The notes under the pieces: generated by a model
The model's input: only the letters and a program-made list of their open reading frames with translations
What the model was told of the DNA's origin: nothing
The model's database searches: none
In this document: in pieces, positions 7,361-13,897 of the stretch
Numbering within the stretch: the stretch's first letter is position 1
Layout of the letters: every line of letters begins with the position of its first letter
NCBI GenBank assembly: GCA_905236405.1
Contig: CAJOQB010000016.1
Coordinates: 1-13,897 of the forward strand
From: an uncultured Bacteroidales bacterium
GTDB lineage: Bacteria > Bacteroidota > Bacteroidia > Bacteroidales > P3
DNA length: 13,897 nucleotides
Reading direction: 5' to 3'
Position numbers and translations under genes: made by a program

Positions 7361-7380
7361 GTGCTATATAATTTATTTAT

Positions 7381-7388
7381 TAATTTTG
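7381..7388 (+). promoter_or_regulatory. Promoter -7 box for the lipoprotein/DUF4301 genes
   Basis: TAATTTTG matches the Bacteroidota TAnnTTTG consensus. A T-rich stretch (7352-7357) lies near the expected -33 position but is not a clean TTTG. The predicted leader is about 85 nt to the ATG at 7478. It is divergent from the cyclophilin promoter. Confidence 0.45.
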
Positions 7389-7428
7389 CATTTTATAAAT
7401 CACTCGAAAAGCCGTTCCATTTCGGGTG

Positions 7429-7436
7429 CAAAAGTA
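7429..7436 (-). promoter_or_regulatory. Promoter -7 box for the cyclophilin-pheS genes
   Basis: The minus strand reads TACTTTTG, an exact TAnnTTTG match, about 68 bp upstream of the cyclophilin ATG. An imperfect -33 candidate, TTTC (7455-7458), lies 18 bp further up. It faces the lipoprotein promoter, and the two transcripts would overlap at their 5' ends. Confidence 0.5.
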
Positions 7437-7477
7437 GACAGAATTTTACGATTGGAAATAAAAAAATGTCACATCAT

Positions 7478-7888
7478 ATGAAGAAAAAAAACTTAATCCT
7501 CGCTTTGGCTCTCCTAATCGGCGGAGTATCAGCATCCCTCTTGATGGGTGCCTGCGACAGAGACACCAACTGCTATGTTCAAGTTTCGGTCATTGACGAG
7601 ACGACAAACAAACCCTTGAAAGGCGCTTTTGTAAAGATTGACATCGACAGCAGTTATGTGAAAGCTGAAGGCTACAGCGATGCACAAGGCATCTTCAACG
7701 CCACCTTCACCGCTCCTGCCATCTTCAACGTCAACGCCACTTATGAAGACGGTTACGACGAAGAATACACCAGAACGAACTACTACTGCTATCGCAAAGG
7801 CAGCAGCAACATCCGTCTGAAAGAGGGTGACACCGTTTACACCACCGTCTTGATTACCAGTGATATCTACAGACAATATCGCAATTAG
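7478..7888 (+). CDS. Small putative lipoprotein with a carboxypeptidase-regulatory-like fold
   Basis: This protein has 136 residues from ATG 7478; an in-frame ATG at 7466 would add MSHH, and 7478 is chosen because MKKKNLILALAL is a cleaner signal start. The signal peptide ends in LLMGAC, an acceptable though not ideal lipobox, making C26 the likely lipidated residue, followed by acidic DRD. The mature part (YVQVSVIDETTNKPLKGAFV, SDAQGIFNATF, then ATYEDGYDEEY) has the pattern of a beta-sandwich of the carboxypeptidase-regulatory or transthyretin-like type. No enzyme motif is seen. The stop (TAG) is 20 bp before the DUF4301 start, so the two are probably co-transcribed. The function is unknown; it may be a surface or periplasmic accessory protein. 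Confidence 0.75.
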   Translation: MKKKNLILALALLIGGVSASLLMGACDRDTNCYVQVSVIDETTNKPLKGAFVKIDIDSSYVKAEGYSDAQGIFNATFTAPAIFNVNATYEDGYDEEYTRTNYYCYRKGSSNIRLKEGDTVYTTVLITSDIYRQYRN

Positions 7889-7908
7889 GAGTTAAGCCTT
7901 TCACCACA

Positions 7909-9450
7909 ATGAACAAAAAGACTTTTTCTGACGGTGATTTGAAACAAATCGCCGAGTTGGGCATTACACCCGAAATGCTGGAACAGCAAATCACTAACTT
8001 TCGGAACGGATTCCCAAAAACAAAACTCATCGCCCCTGCCACCGTCGACAACGGCGGCATCATCCGTATGAGCGATGACGACATCAACCATTACACGCAA
8101 AGATACCAGCAGCTTTCCAGAGACAAAAAACTGCTCAAGTTTGTGCCTGCATCGGGTGCCGCCACCCGTATGTTCAAAGATTTGTACGCCTTCTCGTCGA
8201 CCTACTTCGGCGTGGATTATGGTTTTGAAAAAGAGTATCCTTCGGTAAAAGAGTTTCTGCAGCACATCCGCACCTTCGCTTTCTTCGATGACTTGAAGAA
8301 ATGCATGCACCAATCGGGTGCCGAGTTTGGCGACTATATGGAGCGAGGAGATTTCACCACGGTAATCAATTTCCTGTTGAAGGAGAACTATATGGGTTAT
8401 GGCAACTTGCCCAAAGCACTCCTCAAGTTCCACCGCTACGGCAACACCCAACGTACCCCGCTCGAAGAGCATATCGTCGAAGGTGCCGAATACGCCCGCA
8501 ATAGCGACGAGACGGTCAACATCCATTTCACAGTATCGCCCGAACACCGTTCTCTCTTCCGCAAAAAAGTGTCGGAAGTGAAGAAATTTTACGAGAGCAA
8601 CTTCGGCATCAAACTCAACATCAGTTTCTCCGAACAGAAACACTATACCGATACCATCGCCGTTGACGAATACAACAATCCCGTTCGCGACGACGAAGGA
8701 AAACTCGTTTTCCGCCCCGGTGGTCACGGCGCTCTCATCGAGAACCTCAACGAACAACGAGCCGACCTTATATTTATTAAGAACATCGACAATGTGGTGC
8801 CCGACTGGATGAAGCACACCACTATCGTATACAAAGAGGTCTTGGCAGGTTTCCTTCTTGATATCCAAGACAAAGTCTTCGGTTATCTCCGAATGCTTGA
8901 CGAAGGGTGTTCCGCAAAACAAATAACTGAGATTGAACAATTCATCACCGACACCCTCCATCTTGAACTGCCCACATCAATCAATCTCCACTCACGCGTT
9001 CAACAGTTCCGCAACATCCTCAACCGCCCCATACGCATCTGTGGTATGGTGAAAAACCAAGGCGAACCTGGTGGCGGTCCTTTCTTTGTCGAGAACCAAC
9101 AGGGCGTCAAGAGCCTCCAAATTGTCGAAACAGCACAAATCAACCGCAAGGATCCTGAACAAGAAGCCATCTTGGCCAGTTCCACTCACTTCAACCCCGT
9201 CGATTTGGTTTGTGCCACAAAGGATTACCACGGTCGTCGGTTCGACTTGCGTAAGTATGTCGACCCCGCCACAGGTTTCATCTCCAAGAAATCGAAAGGC
9301 GCCACAATAGTGAAGTCGCAAGAACTGCCCGGATTGTGGAACGGCGCTATGGCCAACTGGGTCACCCTCTTCGTCGAGGTGCCTTTGGCCACATTCAACC
9401 CCGTGAAGACCGTCAACGATTTGCTCCGCAAAGAGCACTTGGAATCGTGA
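7909..9450 (+). CDS. DUF4301 family protein, possibly sugar-nucleotidyltransferase-like
   Basis: This is a 513-residue cytoplasmic protein with no signal peptide or membrane helix. I recognise it as DUF4301, a family found mainly in Bacteroidota without a proven function. Motifs in order are FVPASGAATRMFK (78-90), NLPKALLKFH (166-175), RTPLEEHI (182-189), FRPGGHGALIENLN (268-281), FIKNIDNV (289-296) and GEPGGGPFF (385-393). The order of a Gly-rich loop with Thr-Arg, Pro-Lys-x-Leu, a GxG-x-Leu segment and Asn-Ile-Asp-Asn parallels UDP-sugar pyrophosphorylases of the GT-A fold. An NTP-sugar transferase activity is therefore my inference, not known. It begins 20 bp after the lipoprotein stop. 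AGGAG at 7887-7891 is too far from the ATG to be a convincing ribosome site. The end is followed by a promoter and hairpin at 9488-9553. Confidence 0.9.
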   Translation: MNKKTFSDGDLKQIAELGITPEMLEQQITNFRNGFPKTKLIAPATVDNGGIIRMSDDDINHYTQRYQQLSRDKKLLKFVPASGAATRMFKDLYAFSSTYFGVDYGFEKEYPSVKEFLQHIRTFAFFDDLKKCMHQSGAEFGDYMERGDFTTVINFLLKENYMGYGNLPKALLKFHRYGNTQRTPLEEHIVEGAEYARNSDETVNIHFTVSPEHRSLFRKKVSEVKKFYESNFGIKLNISFSEQKHYTDTIAVDEYNNPVRDDEGKLVFRPGGHGALIENLNEQRADLIFIKNIDNVVPDWMKHTTIVYKEVLAGFLLDIQDKVFGYLRMLDEGCSAKQITEIEQFITDTLHLELPTSINLHSRVQQFRNILNRPIRICGMVKNQGEPGGGPFFVENQQGVKSLQIVETAQINRKDPEQEAILASSTHFNPVDLVCATKDYHGRRFDLRKYVDPATGFISKKSKGATIVKSQELPGLWNGAMANWVTLFVEVPLATFNPVKTVNDLLRKEHLES

Positions 9451-9487
9451 CGTTCAACGTGCGAAATATTAATAATTGAAAAATTAT

Positions 9488-9518
9488 TTTGCCAGTTCAA
9501 ATGTTCTATGTACTTTTG
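9488..9518 (+). promoter_or_regulatory. Canonical Bacteroidota promoter for the 44-residue ORF
   Basis: TTTG at 9488-9491, a 19-bp spacer, then TACTTTTG at 9511-9518 match the consensus TTTG-N19-TAnnTTTG in both boxes and spacing. It is the best promoter in the window. Transcription should start near 9522-9525, directly before the hairpin at 9526. Confidence 0.8.
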
Positions 9519-9525
9519 CAGAACC

Positions 9526-9553
9526 AAAAAACAAGGCATAACCCTTGTTTTTT
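9526..9553 (+). terminator. Terminator-like leader hairpin at the predicted transcription start
   Basis: There is a perfect 11-bp stem, AAAAAACAAGG / CCTTGTTTTTT, with a 6-nt loop (9537-9542), ending in six T. It can serve as the terminator for DUF4301 transcripts, whose stop is 75 bp upstream. However, it lies only a few bases after the start predicted from the 9511-9518 box, so it may also act as an attenuator or a 5'-end stabiliser for the next gene. Confidence 0.7.
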
Positions 9554-9593
9554 ATTGCAGTACAAGAAGTTAAACAATTAAAAGAATCATATC

Positions 9594-9728
9594 ATGGGTA
9601 TTAATGCTAACAAAAAGGTCAAGAGAAGAAAAGTGAGAGTCAATGGCAACAAGAACTCCACCAACAATTGGGGTCTCAATGCCGCCGGTTGGAATGCTGT
9701 CCACAAAGCCATTATCAATGCTGAATAA
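9594..9728 (+). CDS. 44-residue basic protein, unknown
   Basis: The ORF is MGINANKKVKRRKVRVNGNK, then NSTNNWGLNAAGWNAVHKAI, then INAE, ending in TAA. The N-terminal half is strongly basic (KKVKRRKVR) and could bind nucleic acid. The C-terminal half has two Trp in similar contexts (NNWGLNAAGWNAVHKA) and may form a helix. It has no signal peptide or membrane segment. Its reality is supported by a canonical promoter upstream (9488-9518), a leader of about 70 nt, and a strong terminator 34 bp after the stop, which make a self-contained unit. I do not recognise the family. The alternative is a noncoding RNA with a chance ORF, though the compact codon-clean frame argues for coding. Confidence 0.7.
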   Translation: MGINANKKVKRRKVRVNGNKNSTNNWGLNAAGWNAVHKAIINAE

Positions 9729-9762
9729 CAACAGCACCATCCATCGATTCTGACCAACAAAT

Positions 9763-9796
9763 AAAAAACGCCTTGCAATTGCAGGGCGTTTTTTTT
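9763..9796 (+). terminator. Strong intrinsic terminator after the 44-residue ORF
   Basis: The stem ACGCCTTGCA / TGCAGGGCGT (10 bp with one T-G pair) and a 2-nt AT centre (longer loop in practice) is preceded by A6 and followed by T8. The flanking A and T runs extend pairing and would let it work in both directions. Confidence 0.9.
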
Positions 9797-10039
9797 ATTG
9801 TCATTTACAACACAAAACAACTTTTTTTCATTCAAGGGTGTAATATTTTTGGCTCGAAAACTATTAAGCATTGTAATCGATAGGCATCGGAAACAATCGA
9901 CAAAGGCATCTTTTTCTGTTTTCACATGAATGTATTTGAAAAAAGTGTTACCTTTGCATACGCTTTCCAAAGTGGCTTTTGTATGCCATCACAAACAAGA
10001 TACTGATATTGTACAATATATAATTAATACATAATAATA
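9797..10039 (+). other. Intergenic region before the protease gene
   Basis: This AT-rich noncoding stretch lies between the terminator and the protease gene. A weak -7-like TATTTTTG is at 9844-9851 without a clear -33. The protease promoter box lies at 9949-9956. I see no RNA gene, repeat or further ORF. An antisense frame over it crosses the strong terminator and looks like chance. Confidence 0.6.
9949..9956 (+). promoter_or_regulatory. Promoter -7 box for the protease gene
   Basis: TACCTTTG matches TAnnTTTG. The only nearby TTTG (9935-9938) is too close for a -33 element. The leader to the ATG at 10040 would be about 80 nt. Confidence 0.5.
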
Positions 10040-12634
10040 ATGAAAAGAACATTTGTTTTTCTTGCCCTGATTATGGCCCTTGTTAGCCAGATCAACGCAC
10101 AATCGTGCTACTGGGTGTTCCTGACCGACAAAGCAGGTACCACCTTCGACCCCTATTCCTACTTCGATGCCAAAGCCATCGAGCGTTACAAGCTCAACAA
10201 CGCCGACCTTTACGACATCAGCAATTATCCTCTCAACGAAAGCTATGTGCAGCAAGTCGACGCCATAGCCACCGAAGAGGTGGGAACCTCGCGTTGGTTC
10301 AACGCCATCGGAGTTATGGCCACTGACGAGCAAATTGCCCGCATCGAGCAACTACCCTTCGTGAAAGAGGTGAAAATCATTGCTACCGAAGCACAAATCG
10401 CCTCCTATCAGGCACCCAAAATCGACTACGGCCAACAAAGCCAACAGCTCGACAAAGAGTTAGGTAAAGACGCTCCCGTGCTGGCCGACCAGCTGGTTCG
10501 CTTCCAAGGCGAGCAATTCCGCAAAAACAACATCGACGCCACAGGCATCCGTATCGCCGTCTTTGATGGCGGTTTCCCCGCTGTCAACACCCACGATGCC
10601 TTCAAGCACCTACGCGATGCCGGACGCATCAAAGCCACCTGGAACTTCTGCAACAAGAAAGAGAACGTCTATGGATGGAACACTCACGGAACGATGGTGT
10701 TGAGCTGTATCGCCGGCATCATCAACGGCCAGCAACTGGGTTTGGCTACCGGCGCCGAGTTCATCCTCGCCCGTACCGAGATTGAATCGGAGCCCTTCAA
10801 AGAGGAAGTGTGGTGGGCACAAGCCGTCGAATGGGCCGACAAAAACGGTGCCAATGTCATCAACAGTTCGTTGGGTTACGGCAAAGAGCGCCACTTCACC
10901 TACGAAATGGACGGCCGTAGCTATGTGGCCAAAGCCGCCAACATGGCCGTACGCAAAGGCATGCTGGTATGCAACTCGGCTGGTAACGAAGGCGACGACA
11001 GCCGTTGGAAAACCATCATCACTCCCGCCGATGCCGACAGCGTGCTTTGTGTGGCCGGTATCGACGACAACCTCCGACTCTATCGTCACATCTCCTTCAG
11101 CAGCTACGGTCCTGGTGCCGACGGTCGTCTGAAACCCAATATTTCTGCTTTTGGACACGCCATTGTCGCCAACCCCAAGAAAGACCACGAAACCGATGAC
11201 GCCTACGGCACCTCGTTTGCCAGCCCCTTATGTGCAGGTTTCTGTGCCTGTGCTTGGCAAACACGCCCGGGTTTGACCGCCATGCAAATGAAAGCGGAAA
11301 TCGAGAAATCGTGCGACCGTTACCCCTATTTCGACTATGCTTTGGGTTACGGCGTGCCGCAAGCCAGCTACTTTGTCGAGAAGAACCGCCCCGCACCCGA
11401 ACCAACATTCACCTTCAAAGACACGCTCAACTATGTGTTTATCGTCATTCCTCCCTCGCGTAAAGCAGAAGAAGAGGATGATTCAGAAGAAAACTACCGC
11501 ACCATCTTCGACGACTATAGTGATGACGCCGAAGTAGAGGAAGTGGTTGTTGAGGAAGTTGTCGCAGTAGAATCCGACGAGGATGACACTCCCGAATACA
11601 CCGACATCCAAAGCATGCGTTGGCCCACCGTATGGTTCAAAGCCGTGAACGACACCAACGGCATTGACGAATATGCCGCTGTCGAGGTGGACGAACCAAC
11701 CAAACCTTTAATGATTGCCTTCGAGAAAGACGGCCTCGTCACACGCAAACTGGTGGTCAACTATCGTGGCTACACCAGCGAGTATGCTCTTAGTGCCACC
11801 GAACGCAAGGAATTAATCAATAAAGGCGAATCCAGCAACATCTTCTCTTGGGAAGTGGTCGACAGCCTTTATCGCCACACTTGGATGTACACCACCCACT
11901 ATGACCGCACACCCGAAGACTTGGAGACCTCCGACCTCAGCTATGGCGGCGGCGGTTCCTCCACCTTCGATTGGGCCTTTACCTTCGGCTATCCCGTCCG
12001 CACCGGTGACAACGAACTGAAACTGGGATCGTTCGAGGGCATCAACTTCGGCATCGAAGGCCGCTATGTCCGTATGTTCAAAAAATGGTATGGACTTGGC
12101 CTCGGCCTCGGTTGGGAGCATCAACGTTGGAGCCTTCCCACCGACCAAAGCCAAATAAGTATCAATCTGCTCGATGGCGATTTGGGGTTGTACAATCCTG
12201 CCACTGGCAACACATACAATGCCAACGACATAGAATACCGCATGATGCACCGTACCGGATGGAACATCGAACTCTTCCAACGCATTCGTCTCAGAGCTGG
12301 TGGAGCCCTGTTTGCCAAAGGACTGCACTGGGATTTGGGTGTTTATGGCAACCTCGGCAACTACCGCTATGTCACTGGCTACAACTATGCCATCAATAAC
12401 ACCACCATTGCCGCCGACGCAGAAGAACGCACTTTTGAAGACCCTGCATTTGTCGACAACTACAAACTGCAATGGGGTATCGCCAGCCGTCTCACCTGGG
12501 ATTGGATTGGCGTCTATGCCCGCTACAACATGACCAACATCTTTGATCCCCAGATTCTGCCCGCCGTAATAACACCTGGCAACTTCTACCTCAACCTGCC
12601 CCGTCTCGATGTGGGTTTACAAATTCAATTCTGA
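10040..12634 (+). CDS. Secreted S8 (subtilisin-like) protease with a C-terminal outer-membrane beta-barrel
   Basis: The protein has 864 residues. The signal peptide is 1-20 (ending SQINA-Q). A prodomain-like region runs to about 150. The subtilase domain spans about 165-445 with the full triad: D176 (IAVFDGG), H216 (NTHGTMV) and S392 (YGTSFASP), plus oxyanion Asn316 (SAGNEG). A very acidic linker at 476-520 (EEEDDSEEN, DDYSDDAEVEE) follows, then an uncharacterised beta-rich part (about 525-620). Residues about 636-864 alternate polar and hydrophobic residues with many Gly and aromatics (INFGIEGRYVRMF, YGLGLGLGWEHQRW, WDLGVYGNLGNYRY) and finish in LDVGLQIQF. A terminal Phe after alternating residues is typical of outer-membrane barrels. 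I infer a protease anchored to the outer membrane by its own barrel. Whether the protease faces outside or the periplasm is not shown. No type IX secretion tail is seen. hutU follows after 27 bp. Confidence 0.9.
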   Translation: MKRTFVFLALIMALVSQINAQSCYWVFLTDKAGTTFDPYSYFDAKAIERYKLNNADLYDISNYPLNESYVQQVDAIATEEVGTSRWFNAIGVMATDEQIARIEQLPFVKEVKIIATEAQIASYQAPKIDYGQQSQQLDKELGKDAPVLADQLVRFQGEQFRKNNIDATGIRIAVFDGGFPAVNTHDAFKHLRDAGRIKATWNFCNKKENVYGWNTHGTMVLSCIAGIINGQQLGLATGAEFILARTEIESEPFKEEVWWAQAVEWADKNGANVINSSLGYGKERHFTYEMDGRSYVAKAANMAVRKGMLVCNSAGNEGDDSRWKTIITPADADSVLCVAGIDDNLRLYRHISFSSYGPGADGRLKPNISAFGHAIVANPKKDHETDDAYGTSFASPLCAGFCACAWQTRPGLTAMQMKAEIEKSCDRYPYFDYALGYGVPQASYFVEKNRPAPEPTFTFKDTLNYVFIVIPPSRKAEEEDDSEENYRTIFDDYSDDAEVEEVVVEEVVAVESDEDDTPEYTDIQSMRWPTVWFKAVNDTNGIDEYAAVEVDEPTKPLMIAFEKDGLVTRKLVVNYRGYTSEYALSATERKELINKGESSNIFSWEVVDSLYRHTWMYTTHYDRTPEDLETSDLSYGGGGSSTFDWAFTFGYPVRTGDNELKLGSFEGINFGIEGRYVRMFKKWYGLGLGLGWEHQRWSLPTDQSQISINLLDGDLGLYNPATGNTYNANDIEYRMMHRTGWNIELFQRIRLRAGGALFAKGLHWDLGVYGNLGNYRYVTGYNYAINNTTIAADAEERTFEDPAFVDNYKLQWGIASRLTWDWIGVYARYNMTNIFDPQILPAVITPGNFYLNLPRLDVGLQIQF

Positions 12635-12661
12635 GATAATAACAATCAACATTAACAATAT

Positions 12662-13897
12662 ATGACACTCGAAGAATTTCAAACCGAACTGCGTCAAGGA
12701 ATCCCTTCTGTGCTTCCCGAACCGCAGCCTTACGACACCACCGTCAACCACGCTCCCAAGCGCAAGGACATACTGACTCCTGCCGAAAAGAAACTGGCCA
12801 TCCGCAATGCACTACGTTACTTCGACCCCAAGGACCACGCCATGCTGGCACCCGAGTTTGCCGAAGAGTTGCGTAAATACGGACGCATCTATATGTATCG
12901 TCTGCGTCCCACCTACCCCATGTACGCTCGTCCCATCGACGAATATCCCGCCCGCTGCCGTCAAGCTGCCGCCATTATGCTGATGATTCAAAACAATCTC
13001 GACCCCGCTGTGGCTCAGCACCCCCACGAACTTATCACTTATGGCGGCAACGGCGCCGTGTTCCAGAATTGGGCTCAGTACCGTCTTGTGATGAAGTACC
13101 TCAGCGAGATGACCGACGAGCAGACCCTCGTTATGTACAGCGGTCACCCCATGGGTCTCTACCCCAGCCACAAAGATGCTCCCCGCGTGGTGGTCACCAA
13201 CGGCATGATGATTCCCAACTACAGTAAGCCCGATGACTGGGAGCGCTACAACGCCCTCGGCGTGACGCAGTACGGACAGATGACCGCCGGCTCCTACATG
13301 TATATCGGCCCCCAGGGTATCGTCCACGGCACCACCATCACCGTGCTCAACGCCGCCCGCAAACTCGGCGGCGGCACGGCAGGCAAACTCTTCATCACCG
13401 CCGGCCTCGGCGGCATGAGCGGCGCCCAGCCCAAGGCGGGCGACATCGCCGGAGTGGTCTCCATCACCGCCGAAATCAACCCCGCCGCCACCCAGAAACG
13501 CTTCGAGCAAGGCTGGGTCGATGAGGTGCACGCCGACCTCGACGAACTCTTCGTCGAAGTAGATAAGGCCATCGCCGCCAAACAGGCTCGCAGCTTCGCC
13601 TATCAGGGCAACGTGGTTGACCTGTGGGAATACTGCGCCGCCAAAGGCATCCACGTGGACCTCGGCTCCGACCAGACCTCCCTCCACAACCCCTGGGCGG
13701 GCGGCTACTACCCCGTGGGTATCAGTTTCGAGGATTCGAAGGTCATGATGGCCGAACAGCCCGAACTCTTCAAAGAGAAGGTGCAGGAAAGCCTCCGCCG
13801 ACATGTGGCTGCGGTCAACAAGCTCACCGCCCAAGGCATGTACTTCTTCGACTACGGCAACGCCTTCCTGTTAGAGAGCAGCCGCGCCGGTGCTGAC
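12662..13897 (+). CDS. hutU: Urocanate hydratase, N-terminal 412 codons (cut by window edge)
   Basis: HutU adds water to urocanate to form imidazolonepropionate, the second step of histidine degradation, using tightly bound NAD+ as an electrophile. The frame from ATG 12662 is open to the right edge. Family motifs are YGGNGAVFQNW (127-137), GHPMGLYPS (161-169), VTNGMMIPNYS (178-188), TAGSYMYIGPQGIVHGT (208-224), and the NAD-binding GLGGMSGAQPKA (248-259). DQTSLHNPWAGGYYPVG and FDYGNAFLLESSRAGAD lie near the end. The C-terminal part, including further NAD and catalytic residues, lies outside. It begins 27 bp after the protease stop and may be read from the same transcript. Codon use is richer in GCC and GGC than in upstream genes, compatible with high expression. 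Other hut genes may follow but are not seen. Confidence 0.96.
   Translation, partial: MTLEEFQTELRQGIPSVLPEPQPYDTTVNHAPKRKDILTPAEKKLAIRNALRYFDPKDHAMLAPEFAEELRKYGRIYMYRLRPTYPMYARPIDEYPARCRQAAAIMLMIQNNLDPAVAQHPHELITYGGNGAVFQNWAQYRLVMKYLSEMTDEQTLVMYSGHPMGLYPSHKDAPRVVVTNGMMIPNYSKPDDWERYNALGVTQYGQMTAGSYMYIGPQGIVHGTTITVLNAARKLGGGTAGKLFITAGLGGMSGAQPKAGDIAGVVSITAEINPAATQKRFEQGWVDEVHADLDELFVEVDKAIAAKQARSFAYQGNVVDLWEYCAAKGIHVDLGSDQTSLHNPWAGGYYPVGISFEDSKVMMAEQPELFKEKVQESLRRHVAAVNKLTAQGMYFFDYGNAFLLESSRAGAD

Noticed and set aside
7887..7891. AGGAG as a Shine-Dalgarno site for DUF4301
   Set aside because: It is 17 bp from the ATG, too far, and Bacteroidota initiate mostly without such sites.
7885..8961. 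A 358-codon minus-strand frame opposite the DUF4301 gene
   Set aside because: The plus strand carries the recognisable DUF4301 motifs; the antisense frame has none.
9587..9970. A 127-codon minus-strand frame over the small ORF and its terminator
   Set aside because: It runs through the strong terminator at 9763-9796, lacks promoter support, and its hydrophobic end is the reverse of the basic 44-residue ORF.
12812..13834. A 340-codon minus-strand frame opposite hutU
   Set aside because: It is rich in Gly, Val and His from reversed GCC/GAC/CAC codons; the plus strand is unambiguous urocanate hydratase.

Overview
The window looks like chromosomal DNA from an anaerobic Bacteroidota, most likely order Bacteroidales. 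The evidence is a single-chain SecDF, a TonB-dependent receptor that starts with a carboxypeptidase-regulatory-like domain, a DUF4301 protein, PheS with a four-cysteine insert, a Bacteroidota-type urocanate hydratase, and several promoters of the TTTG / TAnnTTTG type rather than sigma70 type. I see no tRNA, rRNA, insertion sequence, phage gene or CRISPR array. Genus cannot be settled from the sequence alone.

Layout. (1) 1-4088, minus strand: secDF, then a small one-helix membrane protein, then the 5' end of a TonB-dependent receptor gene that runs off the left edge. The secDF reading frame is interrupted by an in-frame TAG in the SecF half, and the normally invariant Asp of the SecF GYSxND motif, just beyond the stop, is Ala. 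(2) 4089-4218: a divergent promoter region with two copies of the palindrome TTTTGCAAAA. (3) 4219-4935, plus strand: radC. (4) 4966-5009: 11-bp tandem repeats. (5) 5066-7360, minus strand: a periplasmic cyclophilin followed closely by pheS, a hairpin terminator, then folB. (6) 7478-9450, plus strand: a small putative lipoprotein and a DUF4301 protein, probably one transcript. (7) 9488-9796, plus strand: a compact unit with a canonical Bacteroidota promoter, a terminator-like hairpin almost at the transcription start, a 44-residue basic ORF and a strong terminator. (8) 10040-13897, plus strand: a secreted subtilisin-like protease that appears to end in its own outer-membrane beta-barrel, then the first 412 codons of urocanate hydratase (hutU), cut by the right edge.

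Most genes are housekeeping or cell-envelope genes: export (SecDF), envelope folding (cyclophilin), outer-membrane uptake (receptor), tRNA charging (PheS), folate synthesis (FolB) and histidine breakdown (HutU). The points most worth checking are the damaged SecF half of SecDF, the protease-barrel fusion, the 44-residue ORF with its leader hairpin, and the sugar-nucleotidyltransferase-like motif order in the DUF4301 protein.
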